In this document: positions 43,384 to 53,009 of the stretch, in pieces
Layout of the letters: the number at the start of each line of letters is the position of its first letter
Position numbering within the stretch: the first letter of the stretch is position 1
Source: Streptomyces tsukubensis
GTDB taxonomy: Bacteria > Actinomycetota > Actinomycetes > Streptomycetales > Streptomycetaceae
Reading direction: 5' to 3'
Assembly: GCF_009296025.1 (NCBI RefSeq)
Contig: NZ_CP045178.1
Coordinates: forward strand, 6,076,001 to 6,140,000
DNA length: 64,000 nt
Made by a program: the position numbers and the translations under genes
Notes under the pieces: generated by a model
Told to the model about the DNA's origin: nothing
The model's database searches: none
What the model saw: the letters and a program-made list of their open reading frames with translations, nothing else

Positions 43384-44747
43384 GTGAGACAAAAGGTCAC
43401 GACGTGACGATCCCCGAGCAGTCCACCTCCGACACGCAGGACGGTCCGATCCTGCGTGTCGATGGCCTGGTCAAGCACTTCCCCATCCGCAAGGGCCTGT
43501 TGCAGCGCCAGACCGGCGCGGTGAAGGCGGTCGACGGCCTCTCCTTCGACGTGCGCAAGGGGGAGACCCTGGGCGTCGTCGGTGAGTCCGGCTGCGGCAA
43601 GTCGACCATGGGCCGGCTCATCACCCGGCTGCTCGAACCCACGGGCGGCAAGGTCGAGTTCGAGGGCAAGGACATCACGCACCTGTCGACGTCGGGGATG
43701 CGCCCGATGCGCCGCGACGTGCAGATGATCTTCCAGGACCCGTACTCGTCGCTCAATCCGCGCCACACCATCGGCACCATCGTCGGTGCCCCCTTCAAGC
43801 TCCAGGGTGTGGAGCCTGAGGGCGGCGTCAAGGCAGAGGTGCAGGCGCTGCTGGCACGGGTGGGGCTGAGCCCGGAGCACTACAACCGCTACCCGCACGA
43901 GTTCTCCGGCGGTCAGCGCCAGCGCATCGGCATCGCCCGCGCGCTGGCCCTGAAGCCGAAGCTGGTCGTGGCCGACGAGCCGGTCTCCGCCCTCGACGTG
44001 TCGATCCAGGCGCAGGTGGTCAACCTCCTGGACGACCTCCAGGACGAGCTGAACCTCACGTACGTGATCATCGCCCACGACCTGTCCGTCATCCGCCACG
44101 TGTCGGACCGGATCGCGGTCATGTACCTCGGCAAGATCGTGGAGATCGCGGACCGCAAGTCGCTGTACGAGGCGCCCATGCACCCGTACACCTCCGCGCT
44201 CATGTCCGCGGTGCCGGTGCCCGACCCGAGGCTGCGGGGCAAGCGGGGGCGCAGGCTCCTCCTGGGCGACGTGCCCTCGCCGATCGCCCCGCCGAGCGGC
44301 TGCCGCTTCCACACCCGCTGCTGGAAGGCGACGGCCTCCTGCGCCACCGTGGAGCCGCCGCTCGTCGAGCTGCGCACCGGGCAGCAGGTCGCCTGCCACC
44401 ACCCGGAGAACGCCGAGGACCGGCTGCCCGACGACCCGGCGCTCCCCGAGCCCGGCGAGACGATCACCGTGTCCGCGGGCGCGGACAAGCCGCCGGCCGC
44501 ACCGGCCGAGGAAGCGTCGGCCAAGGACGCCTCCGCGAAGCCCGCAGCGGCGAAGGAAGCCCCTGTGAAGGACGCCTCCGCGAAGCCCGCAACGGCGAAG
44601 GAAGCCCCCGTGGAGAACGCCCCGGCGAAGACCGCGGAGGCGAAGACCGCGGAGGCGAAGGACGCGGAGGCGAAGGACGCGGGCACGAAGGGCGCTGGTG
44701 GCAACGCGTCCGAGGGGAGCGAAGGGGGAGAGACCAGCAAGGGATGA
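43380..44747 (+). CDS. Peptide ABC transporter ATPase (DppF/OppF type) with Ala/Lys tail
   Basis: A 455-residue ATPase. Walker [11 protein letters not shown], signature [15 protein letters not shown], Walker [14 protein letters not shown]-loop [12 protein letters not shown], and cysteines [11 protein letters not shown] and VACHH in the oligopeptide extension. It normally pairs with the preceding ATPase. Residues about 370-455 are an Ala/Lys/Glu-rich tail built of near-identical 15-residue units ([15 protein letters not shown] twice, encoded by a 45-bp duplication at 44523-44612), unlike usual OppF. GTG start overlapping the upstream TGA. Confidence 0.94.
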   Translation: MSETKGHDVTIPEQSTSDTQDGPILRVDGLVKHFPIRKGLLQRQTGAVKAVDGLSFDVRKGETLGVVGESGCGKSTMGRLITRLLEPTGGKVEFEGKDITHLSTSGMRPMRRDVQMIFQDPYSSLNPRHTIGTIVGAPFKLQGVEPEGGVKAEVQALLARVGLSPEHYNRYPHEFSGGQRQRIGIARALALKPKLVVADEPVSALDVSIQAQVVNLLDDLQDELNLTYVIIAHDLSVIRHVSDRIAVMYLGKIVEIADRKSLYEAPMHPYTSALMSAVPVPDPRLRGKRGRRLLLGDVPSPIAPPSGCRFHTRCWKATASCATVEPPLVELRTGQQVACHHPENAEDRLPDDPALPEPGETITVSAGADKPPAAPAEEASAKDASAKPAAAKEAPVKDASAKPATAKEAPVENAPAKTAEAKTAEAKDAEAKDAGTKGAGGNASEGSEGGETSKG

Positions 44748-44766
44748 CACCCGGCATGATGGCCGG

Positions 44767-45438
44767 GTGGTCCATGATCTCTTCACCCCCTCCATCCAGC
44801 ACACGCTCGACCTCGTCGGGATCTTCGTCTTCGCGATCTCCGGCAGCCTGCTCGCCGTCCGCAAGAACCTCGATGTCTTCGGCATCGTCGTTCTCGCGGA
44901 GGCGACAGCGCTCGGCGGCGGGATCCTGCGCGACATCGTGATCGGCGCGGTACCGCCCGCCGCCTTCACGGACCTCGGCTACTTCCTCACCCCGCTGATC
45001 GCGGCCGTCCTCGTCTTCTTCCTGCACCCGCAGGTCGAGCGGATCAACTGGGCGGTCAACGTCTTCGACGCCGCGGGGCTCGGCCTGTTCTGTGTCACGG
45101 GCACCACCAAGGCCTACAGCTACGGCCTCGGTCTCACCTCTTCCGCCGCCCTCGGTGTCGCCACCGCCGTGGGCGGCGGAGTGCTGCGTGACGTCATCGC
45201 CAACGAGGTGCCCTCACTGGTGCGCTGGGACCGGGATCTGTACGCCGTACCGGCCATGGCGGGGGCCACGCTGGTGGCGCTCTGCATCCGCTTCTCGACG
45301 CTGAACGCGGTGACGAGCGGGACCGCGGTGGTGGCCGCCTTCGTGCTGCGGCTGCTCGCGATGCACTTCCACTGGCGGGCCCCGCGCTCCTGGAACCGCC
45401 GCACGGCCACGGTGGAGGTGGAACAGCACGTGGAGTAA
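44767..45438 (+). CDS. TRIC/UPF0126-family membrane protein (YadS/YicG type)
   Basis: A 223-residue membrane protein with seven helices formed by two repeated units. Each has the family glycine motif: GGGILRDIVIGAVPPAAF in the first and GGGVLRDVIANEVPSLV in the second. Prokaryotic TRIC channels conduct potassium; some members affect glycine uptake, which fits the serine/glycine genes nearby, but this is inference. GTG 44767, 19 bp after the ATPase stop, so it may be the last gene of the importer operon. Confidence 0.88.
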   Translation: MVHDLFTPSIQHTLDLVGIFVFAISGSLLAVRKNLDVFGIVVLAEATALGGGILRDIVIGAVPPAAFTDLGYFLTPLIAAVLVFFLHPQVERINWAVNVFDAAGLGLFCVTGTTKAYSYGLGLTSSAALGVATAVGGGVLRDVIANEVPSLVRWDRDLYAVPAMAGATLVALCIRFSTLNAVTSGTAVVAAFVLRLLAMHFHWRAPRSWNRRTATVEVEQHVE

Positions 45439-45478
45439 CACCTGGTCCCGACCGGTGCGGTGGGGGCGTACCAATGGA

Positions 45479-45498
45479 AAGCTACCGCTCAGTAGCTT
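45479..45498. promoter_or_regulatory. Palindromic operator before the thioesterase gene
   Basis: AAGCTAC-CGCTCA-GTAGCTT: 7-bp arms that are exact complements around a 6-bp centre, ending 20 bp before the ATG. The TACCGCTCAGTA core resembles operators of TetR regulators of lipid metabolism. Confidence 0.6.
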
Positions 45499-45518
45499 CT
45501 TGTTGTACGGTGCTTCGC

Positions 45519-46373
45519 ATGGCACAGGCAACAGCATCGGCGACCATCGGGGACAGCGAGTTCGACCGGGACACCCGCGTCACCAGGGCGGAGCCCGGCC
45601 TCTACCACGCCGACCTCTCCGCGGGCTGGACCATCATCAACGCCGTCAACGGCGGCTATCTGCTGGCCGTGGCGGGCCGCGCCCTCGCCGACGCCCTGCC
45701 GCACTGCGACCCCTTCACGATCACCGCCCACTACCTGACGGCCTCCCGCCCGGGACCCGCGGTCATCCGTACCGAGACCGTGCGCACCGGCCGCACCCTC
45801 TCCACGGGGCAGGCCTCGCTCGTCCAGTACGACGACAGCGGCGCCGAAGTCGAGAGGCTCCGGGTCCTCGCCACCTACGGCGACCTCGACGCCCTCGCCG
45901 ACGACGTACGCACCACGGCGCTGCCCCCTTCCCTGCCCGCCGTCGACCAGTGCTTCGGCCCGCAGGACGCCCCCGACGTCAGTCCCGTTCCCGGCAGCAA
46001 CGCCATCACCGACCGGCTGTGGCTGAAGATGGACCCCGGCACACTCGGCTGGGCGCTCGGCGCACCCTCGGGCAAGGGCGAGATGCGTGGCTGGTTCGGC
46101 CTCGCCGACGGCCGCGACGCCGACCCGCTCTCCCTGCTGCTCGCCGTCGACGCGCTGCCGCCGACCGCCTTCGAGATCGGCCTCAAGGGCTGGGTCCCGA
46201 CCGTCGAACTCACCGTCCACGTGCGCTGCCGGCCCGCGCCGGGACCACTGCGGGTCGCGATCACCACCCGTAACCTCGCCGGTGGCTTCCTGGAGGAGGA
46301 CGCCGAGATCTGGGACAGCGCGGACCGCCTCGTCGCCCAGTCCAGGCAGCTCGCCCGCGCCAACCTCGGCTGA
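45519..46373 (+). CDS. Acyl-CoA thioesterase-like protein (double hotdog fold)
   Basis: A 284-residue protein of the TesB-like/thioesterase family. The first hotdog holds GWTIINAVNGGYLLAVAGRAL and ITAHYLTASRPGPAVI; the second (about 150-280) holds AFEIGLKGWVPTVELTVHVR and a final DSADRLVAQSRQLARANL. Such proteins cleave acyl-CoA thioesters. ATG 45519; a TetR-type palindrome lies just upstream. The binding regulator may be the FabR-like protein at 48099 or one outside the window. Confidence 0.8.
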   Translation: MAQATASATIGDSEFDRDTRVTRAEPGLYHADLSAGWTIINAVNGGYLLAVAGRALADALPHCDPFTITAHYLTASRPGPAVIRTETVRTGRTLSTGQASLVQYDDSGAEVERLRVLATYGDLDALADDVRTTALPPSLPAVDQCFGPQDAPDVSPVPGSNAITDRLWLKMDPGTLGWALGAPSGKGEMRGWFGLADGRDADPLSLLLAVDALPPTAFEIGLKGWVPTVELTVHVRCRPAPGPLRVAITTRNLAGGFLEEDAEIWDSADRLVAQSRQLARANLG

Positions 46374-46521
46374 GCGATGTGAGCCGTGCGGCGTACGGCG
46401 TCGAGTGTGCGCCGTCGGATGTCCTACGTGCATGAATCGGCGAGGTTCGGGGGGCGCGCGGCCCGAGCCTCTCGTACGGTGGCGGAGGATCCGGCAACCG
46501 CAGCCGCGAGGAGGGCATGCC

Positions 46522-47430
46522 GTGCGACCGTCCGTACCGGTCAACGAGAACGACACCCTGACCTTCACCGAGGACGGCAGGACCGCGCTGCGCATGGAGC
46601 GGCCCATCGGCCACCCGCCGGGGCGGGTCTGGGAGGCGCTGACCCGCCCCGAGCTGACGGCCCAGTGGTTCCCGTGCGAGATCTCTGCCGAGCCGCGGGC
46701 CGGGGAGCCCGTCACCTTCACCTTCCCCGGCGGCGAGGCACCCCCGATGGCGGGGACCGTGATCGAGGCCGAGAAACCGTGGGTGTTCGCCTACACCTGG
46801 GGCGGCGACCGGTTCCACTGGTCGGTGCGGCCCGACCGGTCCTTGGGCGACAGCAGGGAGCGCGCCCGCCACTCGCTCCTCACTCTCGTGCACACCTTCG
46901 ACGACCATTACGGCGCCGCGAGCTTCGCCTCGGGCTGGCACCTGTGCGTCGACGCAATGGCCCAACTGCTCGACGGTGGGCCCGTGCGGCGGGGCGACGA
47001 CAGGGACGGGGCGCTGCACGAGGCGTACGTGGCCCAGTTCGGACTCGGGGCCGTCACCGTCGAGGAGAGCGGGGCGGGGCCCGCGCTCCGCTTCGAGCGG
47101 CAGCTCGTGAGGCCCGCGAGAATGGTCTGGGCGCTGCTGACCGAGGGGCGGGATCCCGCGGTGGGGGAGACGGCCCCCGCGGCGTTCACCACGGGCAACG
47201 GCTCCACCGGGAAGATCACGGAGGTAAGGGCGCCCGAGCTCCTGGAGTACGAGGTGAGCCAGGAGGGCCACGTGCGCTGGGAGCTGACCACGGGAACAGG
47301 CCATGGAGCGCGGCTCGTCCTCACCGTTACGGAAACCCCGGGGGACGACGAGGCCGTGGCAGCGGCCGGAGCCGCGTGGTACCCGGTGATCGAGGACCTC
47401 GCCGCGCGGTGCGCCGCCACCCCGCAGTGA
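46522..47430 (+). CDS. SRPBCC (AHSA1-like) domain protein, two domains
   Basis: A 302-residue protein. Residues about 15-150 form an AHSA1/START-like domain (RMERPIGHPPGRVWEALTRPELTAQWF, EKPWVFAYTWGGDRFHWSV). Residues about 170-300 look like a second, more divergent copy beginning RFERQLVRPARMVWALLTEGRDP. Such helix-grip domains bind hydrophobic ligands. GTG 46522 has GAGGAGGGCATGCC upstream. No clear operon partner; function unknown. Confidence 0.82.
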   Translation: MRPSVPVNENDTLTFTEDGRTALRMERPIGHPPGRVWEALTRPELTAQWFPCEISAEPRAGEPVTFTFPGGEAPPMAGTVIEAEKPWVFAYTWGGDRFHWSVRPDRSLGDSRERARHSLLTLVHTFDDHYGAASFASGWHLCVDAMAQLLDGGPVRRGDDRDGALHEAYVAQFGLGAVTVEESGAGPALRFERQLVRPARMVWALLTEGRDPAVGETAPAAFTTGNGSTGKITEVRAPELLEYEVSQEGHVRWELTTGTGHGARLVLTVTETPGDDEAVAAAGAAWYPVIEDLAARCAATPQ

Positions 47431-47516
47431 GGCGCGTGGGGCGCGGACGCGGTTGAGGAGGGTGCGGAAGCCCGGCGTGCGCAGGGGCGTGCGCGCGTAG
47501 CGTTGCGCCCACCTCC

Positions 47517-47978
47517 GTGGCGGTGCGGCGCAGGGACGGTGTCGGACTCGCCGACGTGGGGGAGGTGCTGCGCCGCGGGGTCGAGGAGCGGGTGAACACC
47601 GTCGCCGTCACCGCCAGGGTCAGACGCGACCGACTGGACATGTTCGTCCGGTTGAAGGGGGTGTTCCTCACTGAGGAGCCCGATACCGGGCGGCGGTCGG
47701 GGAGAGGGCGGGAGCCGGGGACCGGGCGGGAGCCGGAGGGTGCGCGGGAGTCGGCGGGGGTGGGGGAGTCGGAGGGTGTGGGGGAGGGGGGGTGGGTTGT
47801 GGTGCGCCTGGGGTTCGGCGCATTCGAGGCTGTGCACACCCTCCTCTCCTTCGGCGCGGCGGTCGAGGTGGTCTCGCCGCAAGAGGTACGGGACGAACTG
47901 GCCCGCGTCGCCGCCGGAATCAGTCTGTTCCACGCGTCGGACGACGTACGACGAGAAGACGGCCGCCGCGCCCCGTGA
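47517..47978 (+). pseudogene. C-terminal remnant of a WYL-domain transcriptional regulator
   Basis: The 153 codons match only the last part of a YafY-type HTH-WYL regulator: AVTARVRRDRLDMFVRLKGVF and WVVVRLGFGAFEAVHTLLSF followed by GAAVEVVSPQEVRDELARVA. The HTH and the WYL core are missing. A Gly/Arg/Glu-rich stretch from a G-rich DNA repeat (about 47690-47800) splits the two halves. No ribosome site is evident, so it is probably dead. Confidence 0.6.
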
Positions 47979-48098
47979 GACGGGGAGGCGGTGTCCCCAG
48001 GGGGTGCGGGTGGTCGCGTTCCTGGGGCAACGGGCGGTCGCGTTCCGCGAGGTGCGGGCGGCCGTTCCCCGCGGTGCGGGCAGTCGTGCCCGCGTCGC

Positions 48099-48716
48099 TC
48101 AGTCGAGCCAGTGCCCTCGGCCGAGATCCACCAGGCGCATTCGGCGCCGGGCCCGGCGCGCCACCTCCTCGGCCTCCTCGGGTTCGGCCTCCAGCAGCGC
48201 GGAGGCGGTCATCACCATGTGGTCGACGTACAGCTCGGAGAGCATCAGCAGGTCGTCAGGGGCCCACTCGGCCGACTCGGGGTGCACGGAGAGCGCCGAC
48301 GCCACCTCGTGGGCGAACCGGTCGAGCTGGAGCCGTATGGCCTCGCGGACCGGCTGGACGCCGCCGTGCCGCTCCCTCGCCACGAAGCGCACGTGGTCGG
48401 GGTGGTCGCGGACATGTCCCGCGATCAGGCCCACCGCTCCCGAGATGCGCGCCTCGCTCTCCCCGATCGCCGCCAGCATCGTGCCGACCAGTCCGTGCAG
48501 TCCGCCGAGTGCCTCGTCGACCAGGGCGACCCCCAGATCGGGGATGTCCCGGAAGTGCCGGTAGAAGGCGGTCGGCGCGACCCCCGCCGCCCGGGTCACC
48601 TCGCGCAGCCCCAGGCTGCTGAGGCTCTGCTCGGCCAAGAGGCCCAGCGCCGCGTCCAGGAGCGCCTGCCGGGTCTTCCGCTTCTGCGCCTGCCGGACGC
48701 CGTCGGTGTGACTCAT
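48099..48716 (-). CDS. TetR-family regulator, FabR-like
   Basis: A 205-residue regulator. The HTH region (about 10-58) reads RKTRQALLDAALGLLAEQS and LREVTRAAGVAPTAFYRHFRDIPDLG, the FabR/UfaR pattern linked to control of fatty-acid desaturation. The C-terminal domain contains LMLSELYVDHMVMTASALLEA. ATG 48716 lies next to a cluster of inverted repeats, so it likely represses its own gene and the divergent small membrane protein gene. Confidence 0.88.
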   Translation of the reverse strand: MSHTDGVRQAQKRKTRQALLDAALGLLAEQSLSSLGLREVTRAAGVAPTAFYRHFRDIPDLGVALVDEALGGLHGLVGTMLAAIGESEARISGAVGLIAGHVRDHPDHVRFVARERHGGVQPVREAIRLQLDRFAHEVASALSVHPESAEWAPDDLLMLSELYVDHMVMTASALLEAEPEEAEEVARRARRRMRLVDLGRGHWLD

Positions 48717-48729
48717 GCCATTCAGTCAA

Positions 48730-48810
48730 CAACTGTTCTCCCGAAAAAAGAAAGCGGGACGTGTGTAGACTCGATCTCAGTGAACAGTTGTAACCACAAG
48801 CGTTCACTGA
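48730..48810. promoter_or_regulatory. Inverted-repeat operator region of the FabR-like regulator
   Basis: TCAGTGAAC (48777-48785) and GTTCACTGA (48802-48810) are perfect 9-bp inverted arms. CAACTGTTC (48730-48738) and GAACAGTTG (48782-48790) form a second pair. The sites lie 14-94 bp from the regulator start, well placed for autoregulation and for control of the divergent gene. Confidence 0.65.
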
Positions 48811-48908
48811 ATGACGTGTTCACCGAAGACCCGTTCGCTCCGCGGCCGGCGCAGGCGACAGCACCACGCCCCCGGCCACCGACCGACCACCTCCAAGGGA
48901 GGGACCTG

Positions 48909-49070
48909 ATGCTCTTCCTCGTAGCGGCCCTGCTCCTGCTCGGCGTCGCACTCGGCACCGTGGCCCACACTCCGCTCCCCGTCTCACTGATCGCCGCCCT
49001 TGTCATCGGCTGCTGGCTGCTGGTCTTCGCCCTGCGCGAGCGCCACGGACGCAAGCGCCACGGCGGCTGA
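48909..49070 (+). CDS. Small membrane protein (53 residues)
   Basis: Two hydrophobic helices (about 2-20 and 25-43, [19 protein letters not shown] and [17 protein letters not shown]) followed by a basic tail [14 protein letters not shown] 48909 is preceded by AAGGGAGGGACCTG. It is divergent from the FabR-like regulator and behind its operators, so it may be membrane-lipid related. Function unknown. Confidence 0.7.
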   Translation: MLFLVAALLLLGVALGTVAHTPLPVSLIAALVIGCWLLVFALRERHGRKRHGG

Positions 49071-49258
49071 CGCTCCACGCACCACCCGCACTCCACCGCG
49101 CCACCCGCACTCACCCCGCCTTACGCACTCACCCCGCCGTACGCCGATGGCGCCGCACCCCGGCGCCGCCGCGGGCGGGCACCCCGCCCACCGGGCAAGA
49201 CCGGACGGCCCGGCCTCCGACAGGCAAGGAGGCCTCCAGCAGACAAGGAGCTGTACCC

Positions 49259-49531
49259 ATGGCACTCACCGCGCGGACCCGCAGGCCGACCGGGCTCCGG
49301 GACACCGACGGCATGGCTGTCGCCTCGTTCGTCCTCGGACTGCTCGGCCTCCTGGTCATGAACCTCTTCCTCGGCCCCGCCGCCATCGTCCTGGCCTCCC
49401 TGGCCCTGTGGCGCGGCACCACGCGCAAGGGACGCGCCCTCCTCGGCCTCGGCCTCGGCGTCGCCGACCTCGTGGTCCTCGCCGCCCTCACCGCGGCGGA
49501 CAGCACGGCCTCGTGGAGCTTCGGGGGCTGA
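49259..49531 (+). CDS. DUF4190 membrane protein
   Basis: A 90-residue protein with two helices and the DUF4190 pattern [20 protein letters not shown] then [34 protein letters not shown]. This domain is frequent in actinobacterial small membrane proteins of unknown role. ATG 49259 follows AAGGAGCTGTACCC. It lies 188 bp after the small membrane protein gene and may share its transcript. Confidence 0.82.
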   Translation: MALTARTRRPTGLRDTDGMAVASFVLGLLGLLVMNLFLGPAAIVLASLALWRGTTRKGRALLGLGLGVADLVVLAALTAADSTASWSFGG

Positions 49532-49740
49532 CGCGACGGGGCAGGGCGTCCGCCGCCGGTCGTACAGGTGGGCCGGGGTGGACGGACCGGCATACACATG
49601 TGCCGGGCGTACGCGGGCGCCGGGTGGGGCCTGTGGAGCCTGCCGCGCGCCGTGGGTCGTCCCGCCGCGCGTCCCGGCCGGGCGTACCTTTCCGACCTCG
49701 GCGGAGAGCGCCCCCGCAGGCTCGTAGAATCGACTCCACC

Positions 49741-50904
49741 ATGGCCTACCTCGACCACGCCGCGACCACTCCGATGCTTCCCGAAGCCATCGAGGCGATG
49801 ACCGCCCACCTCTCCGTCACCGGCAACGCCTCCTCCCTGCACGCCTCCGGGCGCCGGGCCAGGCGCAGCGCGGAAGAGGCCAGAGAGGCGCTGGCCGAGG
49901 CGCTGGGCGCCCGGCCGAGCGAAGTGGTCTTCACCGCGGGAGGCACCGAGGCCGACAACCTCGCAGTGAAGGGCCTGTACTGGTCCCGCAGGGACGCCGA
50001 CCCGCGCCGCGTCCGTGTCCTGTCCAGCCCCGTCGAGCACCACGCCGTGCTGGACGCCGTGGACTGGCTCGGGGAGCACGAGGGCGCCACCGTCGAGTAC
50101 CTGCCCGTCGACGCCCACGGCCGGGTCCACCCCGAAGCGCTGCGCGAGGCCATCGAAAGGGACCCCGACAGCGTGGCCCTCGCCACCGTGATGTGGGCCA
50201 ACAACGAGATCGGCACCCTCCAGCCCGTCTCGGAACTGGCCGAGGTGGCCGCCGAGTACGGGGTACCGCTGCACTCCGACGCGGTCCAGGCCTTCGGCCA
50301 GGTACCCCTCGACTTCGCCGCCTCCGGCCTCGCCGCCGCCACTGTGAGCGGACACAAGGTGGGCGGCCCCTACGGAGTCGGCGCGCTGCTGCTCGGCCGC
50401 TCGCACACCCCGGTCCCCGTCCTGCACGGCGGCGGCCAGGAACGGCACGTCCGCTCGGGCACCCTTGACGTGCCCGCCATCGCCTCGTTCGCCGTGGCGG
50501 GGGCCCTCGCGGCACAGCGCCGTGCGTGGTTCGCCAAGGAGATCGGCGCGCTGCGTGACCGCCTGATCGACGCCGTACTCACCGCCGTACCGGACGCGGT
50601 CCTCGGCGGCGACCCGCACGGCAGGCTCCCCGCCAACGCCCACTTCGCCTTCCCCGGCTGTGAGGGCGACTCCCTGCTGCTGCTGCTCGACGCCCAGGGC
50701 ATCGAGTGCTCCACCGGCTCAGCCTGTACGGCGGGGATCGCCCAGCCCAGCCACGTACTGCTCGCCACGGGCACCGATCCCGACCTCGCGCGCGGCACCC
50801 TCCGCTTCTCCCTCGGCCACACGTCGACGCGCGCCGATGTGGACGCAGTGGCCGCCGCGATCGGGCCCGCCGTGGAACGGGCGAGGAGCGCGGGGCTGAG
50901 CTGA
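49741..50904 (+). CDS. Cysteine desulfurase (IscS/NifS family)
   Basis: A 387-residue PLP enzyme that takes sulfur from cysteine as a persulfide. [16 protein letters not shown] is the canonical start. EHHAVL and the PLP lysine in [15 protein letters not shown] follow, then the persulfide loop [10 protein letters not shown]. It sits one gene (opposite strand) from mnmA, so it probably supplies sulfur for tRNA 2-thiouridine. ATG 49741; the longer upstream frame overlaps the DUF4190 gene and is not used. Confidence 0.94.
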   Translation: MAYLDHAATTPMLPEAIEAMTAHLSVTGNASSLHASGRRARRSAEEAREALAEALGARPSEVVFTAGGTEADNLAVKGLYWSRRDADPRRVRVLSSPVEHHAVLDAVDWLGEHEGATVEYLPVDAHGRVHPEALREAIERDPDSVALATVMWANNEIGTLQPVSELAEVAAEYGVPLHSDAVQAFGQVPLDFAASGLAAATVSGHKVGGPYGVGALLLGRSHTPVPVLHGGGQERHVRSGTLDVPAIASFAVAGALAAQRRAWFAKEIGALRDRLIDAVLTAVPDAVLGGDPHGRLPANAHFAFPGCEGDSLLLLLDAQGIECSTGSACTAGIAQPSHVLLATGTDPDLARGTLRFSLGHTSTRADVDAVAAAIGPAVERARSAGLS

Positions 50905-50920
50905 GGGGCGAGGGACCGCC

Positions 50921-51694
50921 TCAACCCGAGGCCTCCGCTTTCCCGTCCCCGTCCTTTCCTCTGTCTCCGTCCCCGCCCTTGTCCCCCTTGCCGCCTTTCT
51001 CCTTCTTCTTCTCCTTGTCCTTCTTGTCGATGTCCTCCCGCGCCTCCCGCACCAGCGTCATGTACCGCTTCCAGTCCCAGTTGGGCCCCGGATCCGTGTG
51101 GTCGGCGCCCGGCACCTCGATGTGACCGATGATGTGCTTGCGGTCCACCGGTATGTCGTAGCGCTTGCAGATATCGGCCGTCAGGGCCGCCGAACCCCGG
51201 TACATCGCGTCCGTGAAGTCGCCGGGTCTGTCCACGAACCCCTCGTGCTCGATGCCGATGCTGCGCTCGTTGTACTCCCGGTTCCCCGCGTGGTAGGCCA
51301 CGTCGAGCTCGCGGATCATCTGCGCGATGTGACCGTCCTTGCGCACCACGTAATGGGCCGCGGCCCCGTGCCCCGGATCCTTGAAGACCTTGAGCGCCAC
51401 CGGATAGCTGCCCTGCACGACATGGATGACGACCCGGTCGATGGTGAAGTCGTCGGGGCGGTCCGCGCGCCGCCAGTTGGCGGGGGAGGCGGCGACCCAC
51501 TCCGCGCCCGCGTGGTCCAGCTCACCGCCCTGGCGGGGCTTGTCGACGCCAGGCGTGCGCCACCAGGCGTGCTCGATCTCGTCGCGGGCCCAGAACCCCG
51601 CGCCCACCGCGGCCGCGAGGCCACCGATCAGCAGGGTCCGCCGGCCGACCCGCCGGTCGCCGTCCCCACCGCTGCCTCCGCCACCGTGTCCCAT
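50921..51694 (-). CDS. Exported N-acetylmuramoyl-L-alanine amidase (Amidase_2)
   Basis: A 257-residue zinc amidase that trims peptidoglycan stem peptides. The N-terminus is a twin-arginine-like export signal ([21 protein letters not shown]). The catalytic domain (about 70-215) has zinc ligands in [10 protein letters not shown] and [12 protein letters not shown], with [19 protein letters not shown]. The last about 35 residues are a Lys/Asp/Gly-rich charged tail that could bind the wall. It lies between the desulfurase and mnmA genes on the other strand. Start ATG 51694 or GTG 51703. Confidence 0.9.
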   Translation of the reverse strand: MGHGGGGSGGDGDRRVGRRTLLIGGLAAAVGAGFWARDEIEHAWWRTPGVDKPRQGGELDHAGAEWVAASPANWRRADRPDDFTIDRVVIHVVQGSYPVALKVFKDPGHGAAAHYVVRKDGHIAQMIRELDVAYHAGNREYNERSIGIEHEGFVDRPGDFTDAMYRGSAALTADICKRYDIPVDRKHIIGHIEVPGADHTDPGPNWDWKRYMTLVREAREDIDKKDKEKKKEKGGKGDKGGDGDRGKDGDGKAEASG

Positions 51695-51755
51695 GTGGAC
51701 CACAACGGATACTCACGCGCCCCGTGTTCCCGCTGCCCCGTACTCTGGTGGTGCT

Positions 51756-52883
51756 ATGACTCAGACACCCCATCGCCCCCTCCGCGTGCTCGCCGCCATG
51801 TCGGGCGGCGTGGACTCCGCCGTCGCCGCCGCCCGCGCGGCCGAGGCGGGACACGACGTGACCGGAGTTCACCTGGCGCTCTCCGCCAATCCGCAGTCCT
51901 TCCGCACCGGAGCCCGCGGCTGCTGCACCATCGAGGACTCCCGCGACGCCCGGCGCGCGGCGGACGTCATCGGTATCCCCTTCTACGTCTGGGACCTCGC
52001 GGAACGTTTCCGTGAGGACGTCGTGGACGACTTCGTCGCCGAGTACGAGGCGGGACGTACCCCCAACCCCTGTCTGCGCTGCAACGAGAAGATCAAATTC
52101 GCCGCGCTGCTCGACAAGGCGCTCGCCCTCGGCTTCGACGCCGTGTGCACGGGGCACTACGCCAAGGTGATCGTGGGGGACGACGGCGCCCGCCAACTGC
52201 ACCGCGCCTCGGACATGGCCAAGGACCAGAGTTACGTACTCGGTGTCCTCGACGACCGGCAGCTCGCCCACGCGATGTTCCCGCTCGGTGACACGCTGAC
52301 CACCAAGGAAGAGATCCGGGCCGAGGCCGAGCGGCGCGACCTGGCGGTCGCCAAGAAGCCCGACAGCCACGACATCTGCTTCATCGCTGACGGCGACACC
52401 CAGGGCTTCCTCGCGGGGCGGCTCGGCAAGGCCGAGGGTGACATCGTCGACGAGTCGGGCAACCGGCTCGGCACGCACGAGGGCGCGTACGGCTTCACCA
52501 TCGGTCAGCGCAAGGGGCTGCGTATCGGGCACCCGGCGGCCGACGGCAAGCCGCGCTACGTCCTCGACATCTCACCCGTGGACAACACCGTCACCGTCGG
52601 CCCCGTGGACGCCCTCGACGTGCACGCCCTGACAGCCGTCAAGCCACGCTGGTGCGGAGTCGCCCCCTCCGGCCCGGGTGCGTACACCGCGCAGCTACGC
52701 GCCCACGGCGACGAGACGCCGGTCACCGCCGAGCTGACCGACGGCGAACTGCGGGTCGAGTTCGACAGTCCCGTCCGCGGCGTCGCGCCCGGCCAGGCGG
52801 TCGTGCTGTACGACGGCACCCGCGTCGTGGGCTCCGCGACCATCGCCACCACTGCGCGGCGCGCCCCGGCCGTCGCCGGCTGA
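51756..52883 (+). CDS. mnmA: tRNA-specific 2-thiouridylase
   Basis: A 375-residue PP-loop ATPase that puts sulfur on U34 of Lys, Glu and Gln tRNAs. PP-loop [20 protein letters not shown] is at the N-terminus. The catalytic cysteines are in [16 protein letters not shown] and [14 protein letters not shown]. The C-terminal beta-barrel has [17 protein letters not shown] 51756. A TACTCT -10-like box 11 bp upstream suggests a short or absent leader. A perfect terminator follows. Confidence 0.96.
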   Translation: MTQTPHRPLRVLAAMSGGVDSAVAAARAAEAGHDVTGVHLALSANPQSFRTGARGCCTIEDSRDARRAADVIGIPFYVWDLAERFREDVVDDFVAEYEAGRTPNPCLRCNEKIKFAALLDKALALGFDAVCTGHYAKVIVGDDGARQLHRASDMAKDQSYVLGVLDDRQLAHAMFPLGDTLTTKEEIRAEAERRDLAVAKKPDSHDICFIADGDTQGFLAGRLGKAEGDIVDESGNRLGTHEGAYGFTIGQRKGLRIGHPAADGKPRYVLDISPVDNTVTVGPVDALDVHALTAVKPRWCGVAPSGPGAYTAQLRAHGDETPVTAELTDGELRVEFDSPVRGVAPGQAVVLYDGTRVVGSATIATTARRAPAVAG

Positions 52884-52895
52884 TCTCCCGGCCCA

Positions 52896-52933
52896 CGCCG
52901 ACGGCCGCCCCACGTGAGGGGCGGCCGTCGGCG
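52896..52933. terminator. Perfect hairpin after mnmA
   Basis: CGCCGACGGCCGCCCC and GGGGCGGCCGTCGGCG pair over 16 bp around ACGTGA, 13 bp after the mnmA stop. It separates mnmA from the convergent DUF427 gene. Confidence 0.9.
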
Positions 52934-53009
52934 CGGTTTCGGGCCGTCCACTCGGGGCTTTCCGCTCAGCCCCGGACGGATGACCCCTTGCAGGTCAGTC
53001 CCGAAGGGG

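Noticed and set aside
47700..47800. G-rich stretch as a regulatory quadruplex
   Set aside because: It reads as a simple GGGGGAG slippage repeat inside a dead gene; no promoter or start codon nearby.
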